NCBI GenBank assembly: GCA_030017475.1
Contig: JASEIO010000064.1
Location: 1-5,396, forward strand
Direction of reading: 5' to 3'
DNA length: 5,396 bases
From: a bacterium
Lineage (GTDB): Bacteria; UBA9089; JASEIO01
The notes under the pieces are model-generated. The model saw only the letters and a program-made list of their open reading frames with translations, was not told the DNA's origin and did no database searches. Shown here in pieces: positions 1 to 5,396 of this stretch. The number at the start of each line of letters is the position of its first letter. The first letter of the stretch is position 1. Made by a program: the position numbers and the translations under genes.

Positions 1-90
1 GATATCTTAATCTACTGACCTGGATACCTTGTGCCTTTACTATCCATTTTTTTTGATGTCATTTAAAAAGCCACGGATAAATGTGGATAA

Positions 91-124
91 AGTCAGATAA
101 CAGACGACAGATGAGGAAGATAGA
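91..124 (+). repeat. Degenerate 7-base tandem repeat, left half of the palindrome
   Basis: Read on the plus strand, this stretch divides into AGTCAGA (91-97), TAACAGA (98-104), CGACAGA (105-111), a 6-base TGAGGA (112-117) and AGATAGA (118-124). The shared core is roughly NNNCAGA. The units are degenerate and the array is short, so it is supported mainly by the matching array on the opposite strand in the right half of the element. Confidence 0.55.
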
Positions 125-151
125 TTGTGGTTTTAAGAAGTCGGTTTGATC

Positions 152-177
152 TCTGACCTCTATCTTCTGACTTCTGT
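152..177 (-). repeat. Degenerate 7-base tandem repeat, right half of the palindrome
   Basis: Read on the minus strand from 177, the sequence is a partial ACAGA (177-173) followed by AGTCAGA (172-166), AGATAGA (165-159) and GGTCAGA (158-152), in exact 7-base phase. AGTCAGA and AGATAGA both recur as exact units in the left half in the opposite orientation. The two arrays therefore form an inverted pair inside the larger palindrome. Confidence 0.6.
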
Positions 178-210
178 AAATTATCCGTGCTTACCCGTGG
201 CTAAATATGA

Positions 211-284
211 TGGGCCCACTAGGACTTGAACCTAGAACACCCGGATTATGAGTCCGGTGCTCTGACCAATTGAGCTATGGGCCC
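211..284 (-). tRNA. tRNA with CAT anticodon, most likely tRNA-Ile2 (lysidine-modified)
   Basis: The minus strand folds into a complete cloverleaf. A 7-bp acceptor stem pairs GGGCCCA with TGGGCCC, the D arm is GCTC/GAGC, the anticodon stem is CCGGA/TCCGG around the loop CTCATAA, and the T stem is CTAGG/CCTAG with loop TTCAAGT. The discriminator is A73 (position 211). The CCA end is not encoded, since TCA follows. A CAT anticodon can belong to initiator Met, elongator Met or Ile2. The paired G1-C72 and the lack of three G-C pairs next to the anticodon loop argue against initiator. The C4-G69 and C5-G68 pairs match the acceptor determinants reported for the lysidine synthetase TilS in E. coli and favour Ile2, which reads AUA codons after C34 is modified. 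Elongator Met remains possible. It lies 44 bases after rpoD on the same strand. Confidence 0.95.
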
Positions 285-298
285 TTTAGATGTCTAAA
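285..298. repeat. Short inverted repeat abutting the tRNA 5' end
   Basis: TTTAGA (285-290) and TCTAAA (293-298) are perfect 6-base inverted copies separated by TG. The repeat touches the first base of the mature tRNA. A 2-base spacer is too short for a full hairpin loop, so any RNA stem would be about 5 bp or less. It might be a protein-binding dyad, part of the RNase P leader, or chance in AT-rich DNA. Confidence 0.35.
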
Positions 299-328
299 TT
301 TGTGTAAGTAAGGTAAAATGAGAGAACT

Positions 329-1891
329 TTATTCAAGGTAATCCTTTAGTTTTCTCGATCTTGTTGGATGGCGCAATTTTCTTAGTGCCTTAGCTTCAAT
401 TTGTCTTATCCTTTCTCGAGTTACATTAAACTCCAGCCCCACCTCTTCTAAGGTTCTTGGATATCCATTTCCTAACCCAAACCGTAGTTTCAGAACCTTC
501 TCTTCTTGAGAGGTAAGGGTATTTAGTACTTTTCGCAGCTCATCTTGCAGTAAAGAAAACGTAGTTAAGTTGATTGGCGACTCTATCTCTTTATTCTCTA
601 TAAAATCTCCTAATTGTGAATCATTTTCTTCTCCAATTGGAGTTTCTAAGGAAATTGGATCTTGAGCAGCGCGTAAGATTGCCTCTACTTTACTCTTTGG
701 CCATGAAAGAGAGGCTGCAATTTCATCACTTGTTGGCTCCCGACCAAACTTTTGTACAAGGCGTCTTGTTTCTTTTACAACCTTATTAATTTGTTCCACC
801 ATATGTACAGGAATTCTAATAGTTCTTGACTGATCAGCTATTGCCCGAGTGATTGCTTGCCTAATCCACCAAGTAGCATAGGTTGAGAATCTATATCCTC
901 TTTTATATTCAAACTTGTTGACTGCCTTTATCAATCCCATATTACCTTCCTGGATCAAATCCAAAAAGGAAAGCCCCCAGTTGATATATTTCTTAGCAAT
1001 CGATACAACTAACCGTAAATTTGCGGTTACCATCTCTTCTTTAGCACGAGCTACCTCCTGCTCCCCTGAAATTATCTCTTTTGCTATCTGTTTGATCTCC
1101 GCTGCGGTGGCTCCTGTATCTAATTTTAATCTTCTTAACTTTCTTCTATTGTCTTTAATTCTCCTTTTTAGATCATTATCATGCCCGCCATCATTTAATT
1201 CTTTTTGTAGAGAGGCAATTTCGTCCTCTATTTCATTTATATTCAAAGCTGTTTGTTTAATCTTCCCTGCAATATCCCCAATTATGTGTTTATCCAAATC
1301 AAGTCCCTTTAAATAAGAAGTCAATCTTCTCTTGTGTTTAATCAATTCTTGACCACGCAAGGTTTTTATCTTTTTCTCCTCTTGTTCAATTTTCGTAAGC
1401 ACATTTCTCAAATAATGTGCTATCTTTTTTCTTTTCAAAGAAAAGGAACCTTCCGTATCTTCTGGGGTAAACTCAATCTTTACATCTCCTCTTTCTAACT
1501 TCTGCACTATTTTTTTTAATTCTTTTATAGTCATCCCACATTTTAAAACTGCCTGCCTTATCTTATCTTCACCTTTTTCTATCTTCTTAGCCATTTGAAT
1601 CTCTTCCTGAGCACCAAGAAGTGGAACCTTACCAATGTCCCGTAGATACATTCTTACAGGATCCTCTATTTTAATCTCTTCCTTTTCTTTTATCTTCACC
1701 GTTTCCTTTTCACAAAATTCATCAACTATCTCGATCCCTTCTTCATTTAGCTTAACAAAAACTGATTCAATTTGATCAGGGGTTAAGGATTCCGGAAGGG
1801 ATTCATTTATCTCATCATATGTCAATTCCCCTTTTTGCTTACCCAATTCAATGAGTTGCCGAATCTCATCTTTTAAAACCTGTTTACTCAT
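329..1891 (-). CDS. rpoD: Primary (housekeeping) RNA polymerase sigma factor RpoD/sigma70
   Basis: This 520-residue protein directs RNA polymerase to housekeeping promoters. Region 1.1 spans about residues 5-58, region 1.2 about 76-108 ([12 protein letters not shown]), and a charged, Lys-rich non-conserved region about 110-275. Region 2 spans about 286-365, with DLIQEGN and [13 protein letters not shown]. Region 3 follows to about 440, with the 3.2 finger near 424-433 ([10 protein letters not shown]). Region 4 spans about 447-515, with its helix-turn-helix at 481-507. Q345 and T348 correspond to the -10 contacts Q437 and T440 of E. coli, and R492, E493 and R496 to the -35 contacts R584, E585 and R588. 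The shorter non-conserved region accounts for much of the difference from the 613-residue E. coli protein. W305 stands where Arg is usual. The ATG is the only usable start after an in-frame stop, and a strong AAGGAGG lies 14 bases before it. It follows dnaG by 24 bases. Confidence 0.99.
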   Translation of the reverse strand: MSKQVLKDEIRQLIELGKQKGELTYDEINESLPESLTPDQIESVFVKLNEEGIEIVDEFCEKETVKIKEKEEIKIEDPVRMYLRDIGKVPLLGAQEEIQMAKKIEKGEDKIRQAVLKCGMTIKELKKIVQKLERGDVKIEFTPEDTEGSFSLKRKKIAHYLRNVLTKIEQEEKKIKTLRGQELIKHKRRLTSYLKGLDLDKHIIGDIAGKIKQTALNINEIEDEIASLQKELNDGGHDNDLKRRIKDNRRKLRRLKLDTGATAAEIKQIAKEIISGEQEVARAKEEMVTANLRLVVSIAKKYINWGLSFLDLIQEGNMGLIKAVNKFEYKRGYRFSTYATWWIRQAITRAIADQSRTIRIPVHMVEQINKVVKETRRLVQKFGREPTSDEIAASLSWPKSKVEAILRAAQDPISLETPIGEENDSQLGDFIENKEIESPINLTTFSLLQDELRKVLNTLTSQEEKVLKLRFGLGNGYPRTLEEVGLEFNVTRERIRQIEAKALRKLRHPTRSRKLKDYLE

Positions 1892-1905
1892 ATCTTTGCT
1901 TAATT

Positions 1906-1912
1906 CCTCCTT
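1906..1912 (-). promoter_or_regulatory. Shine-Dalgarno site of rpoD, unusually distant
   Basis: A perfect AAGGAGG sits in the 24-base gap between dnaG and rpoD, with 14 bases between it and the rpoD ATG; 5-9 bases is usual. No other in-frame start codon lies between the upstream TAA (1918-1916) and this ATG, so the long spacing appears real. It may lower initiation efficiency. Confidence 0.75.
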
Positions 1913-1915
1913 ACA

Positions 1916-3640
1916 TTATAAGGATAAGTCTGTTTTTTCTCGAACCAGCCCTTCGTATTCCCTGAGTAAAGTAGGATCTACGTCTTTATTCTTAGAGATC
2001 TCTTTTTGCAAATAAGAGATTTTTTTGTCTATATCTCTTATCTTTATTTTATTTAAAAGATCTTTCACCAATTTAAACTTATCCTCAATGGCATAGGATT
2101 CGATAAGAAGCGAAGATAAAATACGCTGATCTTCCTCATCTAACAGATCCATAATATGTGCCGAGTTAATAATTTCACCTTTAGAAACTAAATCTTTTAT
2201 CAACGAAATTACATGCTTACAAAATCTATCTTCAAACTCTTCCTTTCTAATTTGATGGATAAACCTATCCCTTGCCTCTTCATCTTCTAATATGAACTTA
2301 ATTAACATCCTTTCAAGCTTCAAACCCCCTTTCTCTTTTTGGATTATATGTCTAGATGTGATAACAGGTCTTCCTTTAGAAACATCTCTTATTATCCATC
2401 TCTCATCCACGTCTATTCTTTCTGCTACCTTTTTTATAAAATCATGCTGACGGATAGGACTGCTTATCTTAGAGATAATTGGTAATAATTCCTTTACTAC
2501 TTTTACCTTCCCCTCCGTTGTGGTGATATCAAAAGACGAGATGTAGAATTTGAGCTGAAAGGTAAGGAAATCTTCTGCCTTCTGTATTAAATTACGAAAT
2601 GAAGATCCGTCATGTTTTATCAAAAAGTCAGCTGGATCTTTCTCTGGAAGGGTAACCACTTTTATATCTATACCCTGTTCTAATAATAGATCAAAACCAC
2701 GTAAGGTAGCATTAACTCCTGCAGAATCTTGATCAAAGATAAGGATTACTTGATCTACATACCTCTTAATCAATTTTACTTGATCTCTGGTTAATGCAGT
2801 ACCTAAGGGGGCAACCACCGGCTCAAAACCATATTGGCTACAGATTATAACGTCTAAATATCCCTCTACCACAAGCACATATCCCTTTTCTCTCATAGAT
2901 ACCTTTGTAAGATTTAATCCGTATAGATTTTGTCCTTTTATATAAACAGGTGTTTCTGGAGAATTTATATACTTTGGCAGAGAATCGTCTAAAACCCTTC
3001 CACCAAATCCCAAAACCTTCCCTTGTGGCGAAAAAATAGGAAAGATAATTCTATCTCTGAATCTATCATAATATTGGATATTAGTTTTTTCTTTAGGGAC
3101 TATTAATCCTGCCTTTAGAATATTTTCTATTGAATAACCCTTTTTTAATAACATATCTTTTACGCTATTCCATGATGGAGGGGCGTAGCCAAGACGAAAT
3201 CTTTCTATGGTCTGGTCATTCAAACCTCTTCCTTTTAAATATCTTAATGCACGACCCCCAATCTGAGATAATAAGGTCTCGTGATAAAAGGTAGCTGCTT
3301 GTTCATTGATTTCATATATAGCTCCTTTTTCAGAAAGCCCTTTTTTAGATATCTCAGGTAAGGATATACCTGCCTTTTCGGCCAAAACCTTTACTGCCTC
3401 TATAAACGAAATCCCTTCAATCTTCATCAAGAAATTATAGACATTTCCACCTACTCCACAACCAAAACAATGATATATCTGTTTCGAAGAGTTTACCATG
3501 AAAGATGCGGTTTTCTCCACATGGAATGGACAAATGGCTTTATAATTAGAACCAGCCTTTTTTAGACTTATGAAATTAGATATAACATCAACAATATCTA
3601 CCCTCTCTCTAATCTCGTCTATTATCGTTTGATCGATCAT
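1916..3640 (-). CDS. dnaG: DNA primase DnaG
   Basis: This primase synthesises the RNA primers that start Okazaki fragments, working with the replicative helicase. Numbered from the chosen ATG (574 residues), the N-terminal CHC2 zinc-binding domain has C37, H40, C58 and C61 in CPFHVEKTASF and HCFGCG. The RNA polymerase core follows, with KYINSPETPVY near 223-233. The TOPRIM fold has the catalytic Glu E259 (VVEGYLDV) and the metal-binding Asp pair D303/D305 (FDQDSAG), then DPADF. From about residue 440 the poorly conserved C-terminal region is the expected helicase-binding domain. All key residues are present and the length is normal. An in-frame TTG at 3652 would add four residues and overlap nif3 by 11 bases, but the only purine-rich site, GAAGGA (3658-3653), would touch that TTG and lies 12 bases before the ATG, so ATG is preferred. 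One base separates the nif3 stop from this start, which suggests translational coupling. Confidence 0.98.
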   Translation of the reverse strand: MIDQTIIDEIRERVDIVDVISNFISLKKAGSNYKAICPFHVEKTASFMVNSSKQIYHCFGCGVGGNVYNFLMKIEGISFIEAVKVLAEKAGISLPEISKKGLSEKGAIYEINEQAATFYHETLLSQIGGRALRYLKGRGLNDQTIERFRLGYAPPSWNSVKDMLLKKGYSIENILKAGLIVPKEKTNIQYYDRFRDRIIFPIFSPQGKVLGFGGRVLDDSLPKYINSPETPVYIKGQNLYGLNLTKVSMREKGYVLVVEGYLDVIICSQYGFEPVVAPLGTALTRDQVKLIKRYVDQVILIFDQDSAGVNATLRGFDLLLEQGIDIKVVTLPEKDPADFLIKHDGSSFRNLIQKAEDFLTFQLKFYISSFDITTTEGKVKVVKELLPIISKISSPIRQHDFIKKVAERIDVDERWIIRDVSKGRPVITSRHIIQKEKGGLKLERMLIKFILEDEEARDRFIHQIRKEEFEDRFCKHVISLIKDLVSKGEIINSAHIMDLLDEEDQRILSSLLIESYAIEDKFKLVKDLLNKIKIRDIDKKISYLQKEISKNKDVDPTLLREYEGLVREKTDLSL

Positions 3641-3641
3641 T

Positions 3642-4598
3642 TTATCTCGCAATCCTTCGAAACCCAGAGCAAGCGATTATCTCTAAATTGTCCTTTTTTG
3701 TTAACTTATCCAAGAATAGATTTAATCCTAAGGTATCTGAGGCCATATGTCCAGCTACCACTATATTTATATGGTATTTTTCAGCCTCTTTCCTCAACTT
3801 ATCTGAATAATGCATGGTAACAATTGTCCCCACTCCTGCATTGGCAAGCTTTTCTATAGCCTCTTTTGAACCTTCTGTACCACCAGTCATTTCTACAAAG
3901 ATCTTTCCAGCCCTATTATCTTCCGAACCTACTAAGATCTTAGGACCAGCATTGTCTTGCACAGCCTGTTTATATTCCGGTATATCTTTCAACTCATTTA
4001 TTATGTCTTTAATAGTCTCTGATTTCGCTTTATCAAACAATTTTTGTAAAAATGCAGTTACTAAATTATCACATGGTGTATGGACGCAAATAAAGGGAAT
4101 ATCAAACAATCTCGCTACATCTACTGCTCTATTATAATTTACAGGCATAACCTTCCGCTCCACTTCTTGAATCCTCTCTTTCAGTACTCCCTCTGCAATA
4201 TTTATTGGCACCCCATACTTGTTTAAAACATCAGCCTGCATATGCATAACTTCATAGAAACTTGTTAAGGCATACCCTTCTGGGTGATGAGAAATGATCA
4301 AATCGATTGTTTTACCCTTCTCTCTCAATCTATCGGCTAATAAGACCTCACCAATCTCCATATCAATTCCTACCAATATTCTCTCCACTACCCTTTTTTC
4401 ATCTCCATATAGGATTCTTGTATCGGCATAAGGATTTTTCAATTTTTGCTTATCAAACTCCTCCTTTTCATCTTTCTTTAATCCTTTATACCTTTTTTTA
4501 ACCCTTTCCAATTCCCTCTTTGCATCTTTCTCCCCTCTTGGATCTGCTGCCATTCCAAAGATTATGGCTGTTTCATAAATCGAACCCACAGTTAACAT
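3642..4598 (-). CDS. NIF3/DUF34-family metal-binding protein
   Basis: This 318-residue protein belongs to the widespread NIF3 (DUF34, YbgI/YqfO) family, which binds two metal ions. Its biochemical role is unsettled: links to GTP cyclohydrolase I-like activity and metal handling have been proposed. Visible ligand motifs are H104-H105 in ISHHPEG, H173 and D177 in VHTPCDN, and H284 and D288 in AGHMASD. The last position is usually Glu in YbgI-like members. Compared with typical members there is a highly charged N-terminal extension of about 65 residues (KR/E-rich around 22-55), followed by the family core from ILVGIDMEIGEVLLAD. There is no PII-like insertion of the YqfO type. This long form with conserved NPYADTRILYGD and MTGGTEGSKE segments resembles a distinct NIF3 subfamily; this is from memory. 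The ATG has GGGAGG 5 bases upstream. The gene almost touches dnaG; in Firmicutes nif3 lies downstream of dnaG-sigA, so the association is recurrent but the order here differs. Confidence 0.93.
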   Translation of the reverse strand: MLTVGSIYETAIIFGMAADPRGEKDAKRELERVKKRYKGLKKDEKEEFDKQKLKNPYADTRILYGDEKRVVERILVGIDMEIGEVLLADRLREKGKTIDLIISHHPEGYALTSFYEVMHMQADVLNKYGVPINIAEGVLKERIQEVERKVMPVNYNRAVDVARLFDIPFICVHTPCDNLVTAFLQKLFDKAKSETIKDIINELKDIPEYKQAVQDNAGPKILVGSEDNRAGKIFVEMTGGTEGSKEAIEKLANAGVGTIVTMHYSDKLRKEAEKYHINIVVAGHMASDTLGLNLFLDKLTKKDNLEIIACSGFRRIAR

Positions 4599-4603
4599 CT
4601 TAT

Positions 4604-4610
4604 CCTCCCT
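4604..4610 (-). promoter_or_regulatory. Shine-Dalgarno site of the nif3-family gene
   Basis: AGGGAGG lies 5 bases before the ATG at 4598, a strong and well-placed site that fixes the start. The rest of the 93-base gap (4599-4691) shows no convincing promoter. A short TTGAT/ATCAA dyad lies just upstream of the site. Confidence 0.8.
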
Positions 4611-4691
4611 TTGATATTGAAATCAACCTAAACAAATTACTGAAACTCCTATCTAAAGCGAATAATCGGTGAAATCTACGGTTTTATATTC

Positions 4692-5303
4692 TCAATATCC
4701 CTCAAGAATTCCGTGTAGTTTCTCCTTACACTCATCACAAAAATTATAACCCTTTCGGTCTGTATCTACAATGCTGTTTGAAAAATACATAACACATTTA
4801 GGATTGTTACAATGATGCAATCCGAAGGTATGTCCAAGTTCATGGATTGCTTCAGTTATCGCCCTTTTTTCAAACAGAAGCCTATTCCCTTTTAAGCCAT
4901 AATACTCCTCGTGTAATCTACAAAGTGAAATAACAGCTACCCTTTTCGAAAAACTCGCCTCTCCAAACACAAAACGAAGTTGAGGAACATATAGATCTAA
5001 ATTGGTTACCCCTAATACCCCTATTGCGTCTTTAGGGATTTTAAGGCTTTCCAAGATGGCAGTGGAAAGGTATTGATTTCTTTTAGGATTGAAGGCATAA
5101 AGTGGAATTTCTGTAGTTTCTTCGATTTTGCAGGGAAAACCAAAAACCTTTTCTAATTGGATCTTTAATTCAGAAAGGATTTGAACATCAACTCCTTCAG
5201 CAGGTACCAAATATATCGCCTTTTGCATATCTTCTTTGCAATTGGAAATCAAAAATAACCATAGGATTAAGAACCACCCTAAAACCCTTCTACATTTTAG
5301 CAT
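4692..5303 (-). CDS. Archaemetzincin-family zinc metalloprotease, probable lipoprotein
   Basis: The diagnostic archaemetzincin signature is complete: HELGHTFGLHHC at 154-165 supplies the zinc ligands H154, H158 and H164 and the catalytic Glu E155. C165 and C170 are four residues apart, CVM at 170-172 gives the Met-turn M172, and the closing pair C189/C192 (CDEC) completes the four-Cys structural zinc site known in the family. Physiological substrates of archaemetzincins are largely unknown. The family core begins at about residue 26 (MQKAIYLVP), close to where cytosolic members start. Ahead of it lie KCRR, a hydrophobic stretch at about 8-20 and LISNC ending at C22, which reads as an n-region, h-region and atypical lipobox with Asn at -1. 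This suggests envelope anchoring with Lys at +2. No Shine-Dalgarno precedes ATG 5303. An internal ATG at 5228, preceded by AAAGAAGAT, could give a cytosolic 178-residue form. It lies 93 bases upstream of nif3 and 15 bases after another gene end. Confidence 0.92.
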   Translation of the reverse strand: MLKCRRVLGWFLILWLFLISNCKEDMQKAIYLVPAEGVDVQILSELKIQLEKVFGFPCKIEETTEIPLYAFNPKRNQYLSTAILESLKIPKDAIGVLGVTNLDLYVPQLRFVFGEASFSKRVAVISLCRLHEEYYGLKGNRLLFEKRAITEAIHELGHTFGLHHCNNPKCVMYFSNSIVDTDRKGYNFCDECKEKLHGILEGY

Positions 5304-5318
5304 ATTTTTAATAAAATA

Positions 5319-5396
5319 TCAAGATATAATTCCTGAAACTTTGGCTGGCATAGGTACATGGTATCCAGTCTTGTAATAGTTGTCAAACAATATTTC
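5319..5396 (-). CDS. 3' end of an unidentified upstream gene (partial)
   Basis: The minus strand is open from the window edge for 25 codons to a TGA at 5321-5319. The residues look protein-like, with a stretch reading YYKTGYHVPMPAKVSG near the end. The frame ends 15 bases before the archaemetzincin ATG, a normal operon spacing. Twenty-five codons without a stop can arise by chance in such DNA, so support comes from residue composition and position. No family is recognised. This reading frame and that of the archaemetzincin are the same, separated by the single TGA. Confidence 0.5.
   Translation of the reverse strand, partial: EILFDNYYKTGYHVPMPAKVSGIIS
5358..5386 (-). promoter_or_regulatory. 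Candidate sigma70 promoter upstream of the archaemetzincin gene
   Basis: A perfect TTGACA (5386-5381) is followed by exactly 17 bases and TACCAT (5363-5358), which matches four of six bases of TATAAT, including its first two and last two. Initiation would fall near 5351, about 48 bases before the ATG at 5303. The site overlaps the likely coding tail of the upstream gene, so it is either an internal promoter or a coincidence. Confidence 0.3.

Larger units (their letters stand above)
69..202. repeat. Imperfect inverted repeat (MITE-like palindromic element) beside the tRNA
   Basis: Two 22-base arms, 69-90 and 181-202, are inverted copies of each other with 17 of 22 positions identical. All five differences are transitions. 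Both arms begin AGCCACGG and end GGATAA when each is read inward from its outer end. Pairing can continue inward, because AGTCAGA at 91-97 meets its complement TCTGACT at 166-172 after a small bulge. The whole element is about 134 bases and ends 8 bases past the tRNA discriminator base. It has no open reading frame of note. Non-coding palindromes of this size often occur as dispersed copies, but copy number cannot be judged from one window. On the minus strand the distal arm runs straight into five T residues (69-65), so the structure might also help end the rpoD-tRNA transcript, although its loop is long for an intrinsic terminator. Confidence 0.75.

Noticed and set aside
1-62. Very short open frames: a plus-strand frame closing at TGA 54-56 and a 16-codon minus-strand frame from ATG 62-60
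   Set aside because: Each is under 20 codons, has no ribosome site and no recognisable residue pattern. Nothing can be supported in 1-64 beyond a run of eight T residues (47-54) with no hairpin before it.
915-1316. A 133-codon plus-strand open frame
   Set aside because: It lies wholly antisense to rpoD, is rich in Ser, Leu and Phe as expected for the complement of a Lys/Glu-rich gene, and has no family signature.
1818-1823. TTGACA on the minus strand inside rpoD
   Set aside because: No acceptable -10 hexamer occurs 16-18 bases downstream, and there is no gene start for it to serve.
3629-4501. Three plus-strand open frames at 3629-3820, 3814-4137 and 4307-4501
   Set aside because: The first spans the dnaG/nif3 junction and the other two are antisense to nif3. 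They show no ribosome sites or recognisable domains, so they are shadows of the real genes.
4604-4691. Possible promoter or regulatory hairpin in the gap before the nif3 gene, including TATAAA just after the archaemetzincin stop and a TTGAT/ATCAA dyad
   Set aside because: No matching -35 lies at proper spacing from the TATAAA, and the dyad is only 5 bp with a 6-base loop, which is common by chance in AT-rich DNA.
19-5370. A shared GGTATCCAG 9-mer near the two ends of the window (19-29 on the minus strand and 5360-5368 on the plus strand)
   Set aside because: The match is short, does not extend, and one copy lies in the likely coding tail of a gene, so it is not evidence of element ends.
4692-5396. 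Reassignment of TGA to an amino acid, suggested by the in-frame TGA between the gene tail and the archaemetzincin
   Set aside because: The archaemetzincin itself ends at a TGA shortly after its final CxxC motif, at normal family length, and all Trp codons checked are TGG, so TGA acts as a stop.

Overview
The window is an AT-rich bacterial segment, with every confident gene on the minus strand. It is almost fully packed with genes, apart from a 210-base non-coding end at the left. Read in the direction of transcription (right to left), the order is: the 3' end of an unidentified gene (5396-5319), an archaemetzincin-type metalloprotease with a possible lipoprotein signal (5303-4692), a NIF3/DUF34-family protein (4598-3642), DNA primase dnaG (3640-1916), the primary sigma factor rpoD (1891-329), and a CAT-anticodon tRNA, best read as tRNA-Ile2 (284-211). 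Beyond the tRNA lies an imperfect inverted repeat whose two halves carry degenerate 7-base units (202-69).

The core is a version of the macromolecular synthesis operon: dnaG followed directly by rpoD links replication priming to housekeeping transcription. nif3 stops one base before the chosen dnaG start, and 24 bases separate dnaG from rpoD, so nif3-dnaG-rpoD is almost certainly one transcription unit. The archaemetzincin gene sits 93 bases upstream on the same strand and may belong to the same unit. The tRNA, 44 bases after rpoD, is either the last gene of that transcript or separately transcribed.

The organism cannot be named with confidence. RpoD has conserved sigma70 regions 1.1 to 4, and its key promoter-contact residues match E. 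coli, so ordinary TTGACA/TATAAT promoters are expected. A lipoprotein-like signal, low GC, a bacterial archaemetzincin and heptad-bearing palindromic intergenic repeats would fit an uncultured, possibly anaerobic, lineage. That is inference only. The window has no CRISPR array, transposase, phage gene or obvious defence system. The points most worth a second look are the envelope-targeted archaemetzincin, the heptad inverted repeat next to the tRNA, and the unidentified upstream gene end that shares a reading frame with the archaemetzincin.
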